A stretch of 64,000 nt of DNA, from NCBI GenBank assembly GCA_905250125.1, contig CAJNOL010000252.1, forward strand, positions 62,001-126,000, read 5' to 3'. Source of the stretch: Rotaria sordida (lineage: Eukaryota > Rotifera > Eurotatoria > Philodinida > Philodinidae). Under the pieces are notes generated by a model. The model was not told the origin of the DNA, made no database searches, and saw nothing but the letters and a program-made list of their open reading frames with translations. The position numbers and the translations under genes were made by a program. Each line of letters opens with the position of its first letter. Position 1 is the first letter of the stretch. Shown piece by piece: positions 20,977 through 33,038 of this stretch.

Positions 20977-23851
20977 ATGTTGTCAACAGAAAAATATGAA
21001 TTCGATCCAAGTTATCGTGGACAAACAGGATCTAGTATAGGTGTATCAACTGTTGGTTTTCGTTCGAATAAATATAATCCAAATGAATGGCATGAGAATA
21101 ATTATGCTAAATATTATCAAACATTTACTGATCGTGATATATCAGAAAAACAACGTTGGCAAGCAACACGAACCGAAAATGAGACACTTGCACTTTCACA
21201 ACAAACACAAGCATTATCAACAAAAAAATTACAACAACGGTTTGTTATTGTGAATGGATCTTTTTTTTCTTCTCTATGAACAAAAAGAATTTATATAGAA
21301 ATTTTCTTTTCTTCATAGATTACATGATATTAATTTTTGGAAATTTGAACTTAATCGAATGATAGAAGATGTACGAAATGAAACTGATTTACTTATAGCA
21401 CAAAAAAAACGTTTAACTAATTCATTGGATGCTACAGAAGCTCCACTTCATATAGCTACTGAATGTTTAGCTAATCGAGATCGTCGTTATGGTGAAGATC
21501 GTGTTTGTGATGCAGTTGAAACTGCTTTACTTAAAGAAGTAGAAATTATTAACAATGTACAAAATCTTTTACGTCAAACAATTATGACTGCTGAACAGCA
21601 AATTAGGTAATTATATAAAATCAAAAATAATTTGATTAGTAGTCATCTTCGTTAGACATATAACATACGAGAGTCAAACATTTTTTTATAATGAACTTTA
21701 ACCGAAAATTTTTTATTGTCATGGTTAGGTTAAAGGAAAAAAACATGATGCATACTTTATTGTTTTATTAGTGAGAAAATTAATTTTTTCGATATGATAA
21801 CAAAAAAGTTTATATTCTTCAAAGATTTTGACCATCACAATTTCAATTTAGAATCAGCAGAAAAAATCTTCATCGAATACAGTGTACATCTTGATAAAAT
21901 ACTTATCAAATAGTATATTCAATATTTAAAACAAGTTTTCGTCGAATTTCGACTTTAGAGAAAGCACAGGTCAGAGCATTCGAAAATAATAGTAGGGCGT
22001 GTAAGAACCAAAATTTGACGAAAACATATTTTAAGTATCAAGTATACTATTCAATGCAGATATTTCTGGTGGTTATTTTGAAACGGAAGTTATGATAATC
22101 AAAAATCTGTGAATACAAAATTTTAGCTATCATATCGAGAAAATTGATTCTATATTAACAATAAAATTTCTATTCGTTTTAAAACTAGGGCTAATCGTAA
22201 TGCTAAACAAAATCTTGAAATGGATTGGAGTAATAAATGGGAAGCAGCCGTAGCTGATGCTAAAGCAACAAATCGTCGTAATGAAGATGTTGATATAATG
22301 TTTTATCCAGGTGTTGCTCGACATTATGACAAGTAAAAAAAACATTTCGAATAAAATTTTCTTATTTTGTTTTATAATTTTATATTTATTTATTTATTTT
22401 ATTCAGTCAATCAACACCTGAATCTTGGGCACAAAATTCTCATGATAATATTGTTAATGGTCAAAATCAACTTATGGCTTCAATTCAATTACGTGCTCTT
22501 ATTGATAGTATACTTACTGATATTTCACGTGATATGCGTGAACAAGCTGATGTTGTTGAAACAGAATTTGCACGACGTATTGCTGAAATGTCTGATGCTA
22601 TGCAAAAAATGATACATAATTCACGTGAAGTAAAAATTCAATAGACAAAAAAAAAAAAACAATAATAATCAAATTTTTATCAATATAGAAAAAATTAATT
22701 TTTTTATTTAGACATTAAAAGCTATTGCTGATAATGAAAAGAAAATTGATATGCTTCGTGCTTCAATACGTGCTAAAGAAGCACCATTAAAGGTAGCACA
22801 AACTCGTTTAAATGATCGACGTGCTCGACCTGGTATTGAATCATGTCATGATCCAGCTCAAGATCAGTATGAAGCTTTTTTTTTTGTTTACTATTATCGA
22901 CGCTAAGATCTATGGTAGATCAATGGTTTTTGAATAGCTTTCGATAGGAACATCGTAGAGATCTGTGGTTTTCATCATTCAAGAGAGAATTTTTGGTACC
23001 ATTGAAATTTGATTGGTCAGAAGGTTTGTTCCACGCGAGAGTTATAAGACTTTTCCTGAGACCTCCGATTTCAGTCAATTGGTCTGTGAATATCCGCAAA
23101 AGCAGCTAGACAGAGATAATTCACTATGCTGAGTCGAACGGTTATATTTGTTTATTAGGTTCAAACTCATCTGACACACTATTATCTCAATATTTTTGAC
23201 TCTTCATTACATATCGAAGCTAAGTGTGGAATTTCAGAAATATCAAGATCATTGTGTCAGATGAATTCAAACCTAAAAAACAATTATTACCATTCGACTT
23301 AGCATGATGAATTACGTCTGCCTAGCTGTTTTTCCTAGAAATCACAGGTTAATTAGCTGAAAAAAGCCTTATAACTCTCGGGTGGAACAAGCTAGAAATG
23401 TTAGCCTTGCGTAGATCGAAAGAGAAGAATTTTTTCTTTCGATTAGCCCTATAAAAATTTTTCGACACCCTCCTGAATCTTCTCTATTGAATTATGAAAA
23501 CCGCAGATCTCTATGATATTCCTATTCGAGAGTTATTTAAAAAACATTGACCTGCCGTATATTTTTTGACGTCGAAAAAAAGTTTTCTTGAATATTAATA
23601 ATCTTTTTTCTTTTCTTTTCTTTTCTAAAAGTTTAATCGGTGAAGTTTATCAACTATCACAATCAATTGATAATCTTACTGGAGAATTACGTGAAGCTGA
23701 ATCTAATTTAAAAAAACTTCGTGATGATCATCAAATGCTTGTCAAAGAAATTGAAATGAAAAAAAATAGTCTCTATATTGATCAACAAAAAAGTATGGCA
23801 ATTCGAATGCGTTATCCAAGTGTTCAACGTTTGCTTGGTTACAATGCATAA
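20977..23851 (+). CDS. TEKT3: Tektin, tektin-3-like
   Basis: Six exons: 20977-21239, 21319-21606, 22189-22332, 22407-22629, 22712-22866 and 23632-23851. Phases close to 430 aa, the usual tektin length. Tektins are coiled-coil filaments inside axonemal doublet microtubules. Supporting blocks are EWHENNYAKYYQ near the start, DINFWKFEL, ATEAPLHIA, PESWAQNSHDNI, LKVAQTRLNDRRARPGIES and the end NSLYIDQQKSMAIRMRYPS, whose pattern fits tektin-3 best. The conserved tektin nonapeptide (normally like RPNVELCRD) is here RPGIESCHD, with the Cys kept but Leu and Arg changed. Intron 5 (765 nt) carries a foldback element and intron 2 is 582 nt. AAAG directly precedes the ATG. Likely part of the cilia of the corona and gut; tektin-5 or tektin-4 assignment is less likely. 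Confidence 0.9.
22910..23562. mobile_element. Foldback MITE in tektin intron 5, family A
   Basis: The left arm (GATAGGAACATCGTAGAGATC, about 22940) is matched inverted by GATCTCTATGATATTCCTATTC near 23510. Internal arms (TTGTTCCACGCGAGAGTTATAAG against CTTATAACTCTCG) continue the palindrome. It is closely related to the arms at 59040-59660. It lies wholly in the intron and should be spliced out. Confidence 0.7.
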
Positions 23852-26766
23852 ATAAACAAAAAATAAAATAAAATAAAACAATAAATACAAAACTCCATAT
23901 CTAGACGTCTTTTTTTTTTCTCTTTCTTGATCAAAATGTTAATTTCACATAAACAGAAAACAAATAATAATAATAATAATATATTCACATAAATATTTTT
24001 ATCAATTTAAAGATTATTTCAATGCTTATTTCTATTTATGCTTTATAACGAAATTTTTTGAACAGTTAAGAAAAAAAAAATCTGAAACGTATCATATCTG
24101 CTTCTTTTGGATTTTATTTCGCCTTTTGATATGTCAATAAAAGAGCAACAACTACAATAAAAATTTGTTAAATATTTCAATAATTATTTGTATAGAATTC
24201 GATACGTTAGAATCGTATTGAAAATTAAGCTTTCATTCTGCTAAATAGATCCTTAAATAAATACGTTATCATGTCGATTTATTTTTATTATCAAAAAGAA
24301 AAATATTATTTGCACATCATTTTGTTTAATACATTAATTCCATTGCCAGGTAAATTCGTCGATTGATTGAGTTGAAAGTATTTCTTATCTATTTTATATA
24401 TCTATATAGATTGAAATTACAAATATTTTTTATTATTTTTAAATATTCATATTGTAATCAGAGCATAGTGTATTTTATAGTCGATCAACAATTAAAAAAT
24501 TCGATCAATTAGAAATATTATTGAAGGTCAATAATAAGAATAGAATGTTTATAATTTATTGAACATAGTTTGGTAATAAATCCATAAAAGAAGTAATATA
24601 TATATATAATTAAATCGAAATATATTGCAACTTTATTGTAACATACAATAAAACTTAATTAACCCATTGGTTACCGATAAAAGATCAATATACATGAAAT
24701 AGAATGATTCTATATGACACATGTTTTATTTTTCTTACCGCAGGAATTTACCATGAAATATAGCAAAATAATTATGTAGCAAGTTTATGTTACTTGTCGC
24801 TGACATTTACTCAGATGTCTCTAAGAAATATGCATTATAAGTGATTGCATTAGTTTCAAGCAATGATTAAGTTCACGATATATATATATATGCATCGTCG
24901 GTAGCTAAAGGACTAATTTCAAAATCATTTGTTTGAATTTGATACTCGTAGTCAGATGTGTTCATAAATTTAAAATATGTTCTTAAGATATTCTGTTCAT
25001 TTGTAGAGAAGAACTCTTCAATTTTTTTTTTGAGTATTCAGTTTTGTTTCATCTATTAATAATTTTATGTTTGCATTTTTTTTTTCTATGAAATTGTTTT
25101 TAATAGAGAAATTGAGATAAAATAAAACGAAATATCATGCTAAGATTTTTATAGAAATCTATAGTAATTCTATTACGAGTATATGACAAATACTACTTGA
25201 AACCATTTGTAAAATCAATTGCAAAAAAAAAAACTGATTTCTTCTTTCTTTTACTTTTGCATTTCTCTTCTCTCGTTTATCAAACTAGACTAAGGCGATT
25301 AATACCGGTGCAAATAACAAAATAAAATTTACTTTAGATTTTTCCGATAAAATCTAAACATGAAATTTCATAGAAATGCAATATTATTTATTGTACTAAA
25401 ACAGTTTGTTTTTTGTCTATTTAGTTTATTTAAAAATTTATACTACCTTGCGACTAGATACGAAAATGTTTGCCAGTGGCATCTACAACATTTTGTATGT
25501 AAGTCATTGAATATGTTATACCCGTGATTTTACTATCATTCATATTGAGAATAAATGAGCATATATTTTTTTCATTATTTAACATTGCAGATATTGAATA
25601 ACTATATAAAAATTTCGTATAAATTCAATGCAAAATATAAAAGAAATATTAGTATAACAATATCATGTTAGTATTTCTTTTATCTTGGTGTTCGTTTTTT
25701 TTTTCTTCGACCTTTATTCTGCCTTCCCTTCTTTTTTTCTCTGTTGAATTTATTCTTTCTTCTTCTTTTTTTTCTTTCTATGTCAGCTCATGCTTTCGTA
25801 TACGCAGCATTATTCTCTTCTTTTACTCTAGAGTTCTTTTTTTTTTTTTTTTTGTCTCCATCCTATCGTTTCTCTTCTTGCATTCAAACTCAACATAGTT
25901 AATCATTCTTGCATCTACCATGTGAATTGACAACGAGTGTAAATAGCATCCGATGAACGAATGACTATGGTCGAGAATAATTCTTATTTTGACAACTATA
26001 ATATGAGATCGTGAACAAAACGACAAGTAAGGTTTATATACTTGCTAATTGGATACCTATGTTTTTTTTTCTTTGGTTTGTGGATTTGTTCTCTATACGA
26101 TAAATTGCAAGCATATGTAAGCAAATATTTGTCTGGGATTGACGATTATGATTATTGTGATGCCTTGTACTACGACTCATTGAAAAACGATTCAACCATT
26201 CTAATATGACATTCGAAATAAAGGAATGCGTGAGAATAACTTAAAACATTAAAGCCTTTTTTTTGCATAGAGGCTTCATTTAATAGTACTTGTTAAGAAT
26301 TATACTTTCGTATATTTTTTAGTCATTACAGAAAATATAAGAAAGATGAATAAATTATTATTTTTTCTCTAAATCTACTATGGTATTAAAAAATCGATAA
26401 GAGTATAGTGATTACACATAAACATGTATTTTTCTTCTTCAATGCCAAATAAAAATAATAAATGCAAATATTATGAAATATATCTGATGTATTACATCTT
26501 TTCAACCAATCATTGCCTGTCTTCGTATGTTCTATCGAAATAATATTACAAAATATTGAAAATAAAACCAATGTTCATATGTATAGAAATATACTAATGA
26601 GGGAATTTTATTAGTCTCATGAGAAGAGCTTGGTAAGACTCGAAAAATCCTAAAAGAATTCGTATATCCATTGACTTCTGCAACTGAATGATGATTATTT
26701 TACTGAATTGTCAATCCAGCTTATTGAAAAATCAAATAACAGGCTTTCAACCTTCAATTTCGTCCA
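23852..26766. other. Intergenic, very AT-rich, no gene seen
   Basis: Contains long poly-T and TC-rich runs (for example 25680-25860), a TA dinucleotide run near 24600 and another at 24881. I see no coding exon with acceptable splice sites. Confidence 0.4.
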
Positions 26767-26957
26767 TAAACAGATCGAATAACTAGTAGAATATCCTGAG
26801 AGTTTCGAATGAAAAAAGAATGTTCCTTTTTCAAGATATTGAATTTCTAAAAAACTAATCGCTTACTTAGAAATTCAATATCTTGACAAAACATAATTTT
26901 TTTTTTCTCATCTGAAACTTTCGAGATATTCTACTAGTTATTCGATTTGTTTATAGG
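26767..26957. mobile_element. About 190-bp hairpin MITE
   Basis: The left arm from AAACAGATCGAATAACTAG through CAAGATATTGAATTTCTAA (26768-26852) is repeated inverted from TTAGAAATTCAATATCTTG to CTAGTTATTCGATTTGTTT (26870-26955). The loop is short. No coding capacity. Confidence 0.75.
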
Positions 26958-27091
26958 TAAAATTTTAGATTGAAATACTATTATTTGGCTTTTCAGTAAG
27001 CTGAATCGAGAATTTAGTAATATTGTCATGAGTTTTCAGGAAAATTTTCTCTACAAAAGAGGATAAACTTTCGATAGCGGATAAATTTTCA

Positions 27092-27191
27092 NNNNNNNNN
27101 NNNNNNNNNNNNNNNNNNNNNNNNNNNNNNNNNNNNNNNNNNNNNNNNNNNNNNNNNNNNNNNNNNNNNNNNNNNNNNNNNNNNNNNNNNN
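27092..27191. other. Assembly gap (100 Ns)
   Basis: Exactly 100 undetermined bases, a conventional length for a gap of unknown size. The order and distance of the two sides should not be taken as proven. Confidence 0.99.
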
Positions 27192-29188
27192 TAGTTGTCA
27201 AGCAGCACATATACTTCCGTGATAAATGAATTATTTTATATTATTTCATTTTATTTATTGAGCAAATGATCAAATTTATTTGTTTATTTGTTTATTTGTT
27301 TTTGTTTTGTTATAAGAATGTTTTTATCATATATTGATTTTCAAGTTAGGAGAATATTAATTAACAGTACCGAGTTTCTTTATGTTATTTTGTTATATGT
27401 AATAAAATTATTTGTGATAATATTCAATATAAATAAATTAAATTTACTATATTGATTTATGTAATATTAGGTCATACGGAGCAGATATGAATGTATACAT
27501 TATTGAATTTTAGTCTATACTAATTTAGAATGAATGAATAAAAAAATGTTGATAAAAACCAAAAAAAAGAAAAATAACATTATATTTTCTATTGAAAAAA
27601 ATATATATAAACAGCAGTATTTATTAATTAATTAAATAACAATATTTGAAAAGAGATATTTCATTTCTTTTTCTCTTGTTGTTCTCAATAATTGAATTGG
27701 TACCACTTGAAATTTTTCATCTATCAAATGTATTTACTGACATTAGTCTAACTATAAAATTATATTTGTCATTGTTATCTTATTTTTATTTTCTAGACTA
27801 TAGTGCAAATTTAGAATACATTGACATTCAATTTTATGGCAATACTATAAGCAGGAGTTATAATGTGCTATTACATAGGAGTGCACACCATGTGTTAAAG
27901 TGTCTGATAATATGTGTCTATGCAACATAGAACAAATGCATTTAAAGACTGAAGCGGAAGAAAGGTAGCATATGCGCCGCCAGAGTGAAATTCCTGTTAC
28001 ATAAAACAGATAATGCAATACACATTAAATTAATTGATGAAAGCTGATTATATATCTATAGACTAAAGTAGATCTTGTTGTGTTACAATTTACCCACTTC
28101 TTCTATTTTCTTGTGTTCTTTATTTAGAGCGTAGGTGTGGATCTACTATTCACCCACATTCATATCCACCTACATCAAACGAATATCGCTTGGTAGTCCT
28201 ATTGCACACTATGCTTTTTATGTTAGCAAATATTGCATACAAGTAATAATTATCTCAAGAGAACATACGACTTCTAATATTATCTCTGGTTTTTAGGAAA
28301 ACTAACGAGAGGTATTTGAGCTAGGATTTGGAAGTCCTGTGTGACTTTCAGCTTAGGTCAAGAGTCACCAAAATTTCGCACTAAGCCGAAACGTCATATA
28401 ACCTTTTTTAAAGTTGTTATATAAAAATTTTAATTAAAATCAATCAATTCTATATTTTGTATAATAATAGAATTTTTATTACATGTAAAAATGACACTAA
28501 TATATCGATGTTAAGCTAGGACGATATGAAACTCCTACAATAGATTTAGAACGATCGAAAAAGTTTTACACATCGATTTTAGGATTTGAGTAAAGTTGAA
28601 AGTATCTATGTATATATTTCCGAGCAGTCTCATTCATGTATCGTTTCGATAAGTCCTAATCGTCAGTATTTCGAACTCATCTAAATCCGTCATAGTAACT
28701 TCTCATCGTATTAGCTTTACATTGATTCTACGGTGCCCAGACAATTGCTCCCTGGTGTGTGAATTTCGATATTAGTGAGGATGTTTTGTATACCAATTGT
28801 CCTAGCACTGATGAAAATTGATTTATGTTCGATTAAAAAGTCTAATCAAGGAATTATATAAATATTCTTATTGTTTTAATCTCGAGAATCATTTTTAGAC
28901 TTAGTATTTACGGACTAGAAAATTTTAAACTTTTGACGAATATGAAATGCGTTTCAATTCATATTGTCTATATATTTTTATTCATCTCTTCACTAACATG
29001 AATTGTGTATCATGTAAACTCTACTATAACCGAATTCATATTTTTATCTTTAAAAAAATTGGATATTATTCGAACTAAATTATTCCATTGTTATATATTT
29101 ATCTGATCGATTGAAAAACATCGAACAACTATGATTGTTTATCTTTAAAAAAACAAACAAAAGAGATACACAAATAAATATTCAAAAT
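27192..29188. other. Intergenic, AT-rich
   Basis: No supported gene. An open frame of about 94 codons at 27646-27930 is hydrophobic and AT-driven, with no family resemblance. A short telomere-like hairpin is listed separately at 28130-28175. Confidence 0.4.
28130..28175. repeat. Short telomere-like hairpin
   Basis: GTAGGTGTGGAT (28132-28143) faces the C-rich ATCCACCTAC (28164-28173), with CACCCACA between. It is the same kind of motif as 4447-4570 and 9748-9840 but much shorter. Confidence 0.35.
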
Positions 29189-31670
29189 TTAAAAGTATAT
29201 TAATGTTAAAAGTACGGATATGATAATATAGAACAAAGATGTCGATAAAATATTTGTATTATTCGAATAAACAGAATGAATATTATTATCGCCACCACCG
29301 TTTTCATTTATTGAATTTGTATCATTATATAATTTCTTAGGTAGTTCAGTTGCATCAGAAAATGTCTTCCATTTATCTTGACGTACATTTCGAAAAGCTA
29401 TTTCAAATCGACTATTATTATTTTTACCACCTGGAACAATACGTATGAAAATCATTTTAATTCTATCAGGATATTTTCGAGCAATTTCTCCATAAATCTA
29501 AATAATAATTATATATTAAGATTTTTATTTTTTAAATTTATTATTTCTTACTTCTGGATCAAGTTCACCTGAATCACCGACCATAACAAATTTTTGTTTT
29601 ATTGAAGCATAGGTAAGAATATTTTCTATTACACTTATTTTATGTTTTCGTGATGCATCATGTTTAACAAAATCAATGATACTATTAATTAGATTGAGTT
29701 TATCCGAATCAGCCAACTTTAAATGACGCATATCTATAAATAAAAGAATTTTATCATCTCTTATTTGTCTATTAAATCAATATTCATATACGAAATGAAC
29801 CACCAGGAAAATTTTCTTTATTAAGAAATGTTTGTGTTGCATAATATAATTGTGAAGGCATTGCACTAACATAATGTATTGAGCATTGATCTGAAGATTC
29901 CCATGAACGATAAGCTTGAGACATACCTAAAAATATATATTCAAACTAATCGAATTTATCTTCACTCTGTATTTGAATGATAATGAAACAGAACTTCACT
30001 TTTCTCTATTGATTAGACATATTCGTCTACACTGAACGTTTGAGAAAATATTGATTAATAATCCTGGTAAAATTGAACTATTGATAGTTACTTAGAGTGA
30101 CGTGCAAAATTGATCATATATCAAAACAAATGATCTAATTTTTTCAATATCTCAAGATGATTTTAATATAGAGAGTTGCAGTTTCCATTAAAACGTATCC
30201 ATGTTTTCCTAGTTCATCTGTTCAAAATGTCACCTCTAGAGTCCATCGGGCTCAAGAATTTTTGGGCCCGAACTCGGACCAAACCGATCAAAATTATTGC
30301 ATTCTGACTCAATTGATTGATCTTTTGTGTGTAGAATTTATCGAGTTCAAGAATTTCTGGACCCGAGCTCTACCAGGATCCTATGGGTTCTAATCAGCTT
30401 TCTATGTCATATATTTACTATGGTAGACTAGAAATACTAAAAATGATATCGTTAGATTTTGTTTAAAATTGATCATGCACCTAACGAAAAATCACTTGTC
30501 TTTCAATTAAAACATTTAAATAAAGCTTTTATAGCAAATTCTACGAGATAAAAATGTTAAACACAATGTCACTTCTATAATGTTAATTAATGAAAGATTG
30601 CTTTATTCTATCTATTTTGTAACACATTTCTTCACTCATCATTCTACTTAATCCTCTAGCAATGCAATAAGAAAATAGTTCATATATTATAACGAGATGT
30701 TATTGATACGGGGTCGTTGATTGTATATCAACACCATCTGTCGCAGTCTATGATGGTCTATTTCTAGTCGAGCATATATATCGAGAGTTGATATTTGGAG
30801 AAGATCAACTATGAAAATATGGCTACATTTTGAGATGAAAACTTTAACTCTTTATATATTAGAAAAATTGAATAGAAATTTTGAATTGAAAAAAAAAAAG
30901 CTGACCTGGTACTGCTTGAAATGGTTTTCTAAATGTATTAACCATTAATTTTGTTTTAAATGGAACTTCAGATATTTTAATAGTATCATCAATATCCGAA
31001 ATAATTAAACATCCAATACGATTTTTATTTTTCATTAAATAAATAATACCTTCATATGCATTTTGTTGATTATCATTATCAAAAGCAGTATATTTTAATT
31101 CTTGTTTTTGTATATTTAATCCTTTTAATGAATCTACAATAATATCTTTATAAAAACGACCATTTTTATCAGTTGATACAATATCAGAAATAGAATCAGT
31201 TAATTTTAATTTTATTTTATGATCTGTAACATCAGTAACAAAAAATGGTTCTATACGTTCTTGTTCAATTTCTTCATTAGATGTTGAACTACTATCCAAA
31301 ACACTTAGTGCTGCTTGAAGAGTAGTTTTAATAATAATTTTGATGAAACCTAAACTTCAAAAAAAAACAAAAGAAAAGTTAAATTTATCACTACTTAAAA
31401 TTTAGAAACTTTACCTGAATCTACTGGTTTATAATACCATCCATTCAATATGAAAGTAAATTTACCAGGTTTATCATTCATTTCATAACCAATACTTGGA
31501 ATAAGCATAAATTTTTTTTTAGGATTTCCACTGCTGTCAGTATCATTTTTATTTGTAGTAAACGGATTCTTATCTTGAAATAGATGACTTATTTTAATAC
31601 TATCAACAAAAAATATGATAAAGATTAAACGTAATATACAATACATTGTTTTTATTATATAGAAATTCAA
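29189..31670 (-). CDS. App1/DUF2183-family phosphatidate phosphatase-like protein, secreted or membrane-anchored
   Basis: Five exons on the minus strand: 31670-31415, 31349-30906, 29926-29792, 29733-29552 and 29497-29189. Phases close to 441 aa (433 if Met9 is used). The App1 family are HAD-type Mg-dependent phosphatases acting on phosphatidate. The catalytic D-x-D-x-T motif is SDIDDTIKIS in exon 2. Further family blocks are YVSAMPSQLYYA, FPGGSFHMRH, VMVGDSGELDPEIYGEIA and YPDRIKMIFIRIV. An N-terminal signal peptide (CILRLIFIIFFVDS) and a hydrophobic C-terminal tail (STSLFYIIISVLLTLIYF) suggest a luminal or cell-surface protein with a GPI or membrane anchor, unlike cytosolic yeast App1. Intron 2 (979 nt) carries a fragment of a dispersed repeat near 30239. 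Family assignment is firm; substrate and location are inferred. Confidence 0.85.
30239..30400. repeat. Dispersed repeat family C fragment (in App1-like intron 2)
   Basis: The motif CCATCGGGCTCAAGAATTTT is followed by GGGCCCGAACTC, and a second version (ATCGAGTTCAAGAATTTC) follows at about 30347. The same pattern recurs at 42096 and 57242. Confidence 0.45.
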
Positions 31671-33038
31671 ACGAATGAAAAGAAAAAAAAAATCTACGAA
31701 ATTGCCTTAGCAACTAATAATAAAAGATAATCAATATTTTGAATATTCTATTCCATACTTTTTAATATTCATAGTTATATTCGTATGTTTCTTATGATAA
31801 TTTACAACGATCTAAATTAATTTTATATTAGAGTTGTAAAACAAATCAAAGAAAATCCAAGGAAGAAGTGATACTTAGAATAACATGCAAGAACATCGAC
31901 ATTTGACAATCAATTTTCGCAATAGTACGAACACAAAATTTACTATTCAATTGTTTTAAATCTAAGTTCTTCTGTCACTCAATGTAAATCTTACAACACT
32001 AAACTAATATTCACTTCAAGCATTTACTACTGGAATCGTGGGATTTTGTTAAAGTACTCTTGCATAATAAGACGATGTATTAACATTTGAATTCCAAACT
32101 ATAAAAATCAGATCGGCAGCTCTAGTTCGAATGGATCTTAACTTCATTCACATCCGCCTACTCTAATGATCATGTAATGAGCTTCAGTTTTATAAATAGT
32201 AACTTTTTTTTTCCGTATCTACATAATATAGCAGATAAATAGTTACTCTACATTAAGATCCACAACGTTTAGCTTTGTTGTATCTATAATAAACTGTTCA
32301 CTTATTTTCTGTATAGTTCGATTAATGTTTTGTTCATCCGTTTCTAATTGATGCTTCTACTTCATCAACATTATAAAATGTAACTTTGTTAATCTAATAT
32401 TTTGTTATCGCCCATCTTTTTTTCTCGTAGACTCTAAACTGCAGTCGAAGACAAGGATAGAAACAAAGAGCACCTACATGTATGTCGTACATAGCATTTG
32501 TACTATATGAAGAGCTGCCATGATCGAATTACGCTGTTGTTCCACAGATATTCATAAGACACTGTGTGCAAACTTTGGTATTATCAGTCATAGAATGACC
32601 CTGGACATGTCATTAACGGCTGTTTGTCTCGGATCACTAGTCTGATAGTATACTGCCTATGCTATCATATACACTTGCTCTTGTAGCTATTATGTGGTTA
32701 GTGTATATGGAGAGCTCAAGCAATTGAGCGCAAGAACTCTATGTCAGACTGGCTTCCCATCTAGAGCTACAGCTAGTACTAGTTGTAGGAAAGATGTTGA
32801 GCTACTGAATCGGTGACTAGGCAGCTTTTCATACTGCAAGGTAGGGATGCTCTTTCTTCCTGTACTACATAGTATAGCGAAACAGATAAGAAAAACAGGT
32901 GAATTTGTATACTACTGACATCTATCTTAGTTCTTCTTTAAATGGATGAATACGAACTAAACAGGAAGTTGTTATTGATTTTAAATGTTCACATAAGATG
33001 TTACAACAAATGTCAATTATTTAATATCAATCATTTAA
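31671..33038. other. Divergent intergenic region between App1-like and TMEM65 genes
   Basis: It should hold the promoters of both genes, which point away from each other. It contains one member of a repeat pair (31840-32105). A stretch at about 32440-32900 is noticeably less AT-rich than its neighbours, without an open frame I can support. No RNA gene recognised. Confidence 0.4.
31840..32105. repeat. Dispersed repeat, member 1 of a pair
   Basis: Words such as TCTAAGTTCTTCTGTCA, AATGTAAATCTTACAACA and TTAAAGTACTCT occur in the same order at 35745-35960. The copies are diverged and in the same orientation. Confidence 0.5.

Noticed and set aside
27646..27930. 94-codon hydrophobic frame on the plus strand
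   Set aside because: AT-driven composition, no splice context and no recognisable domain, next to an assembly gap.
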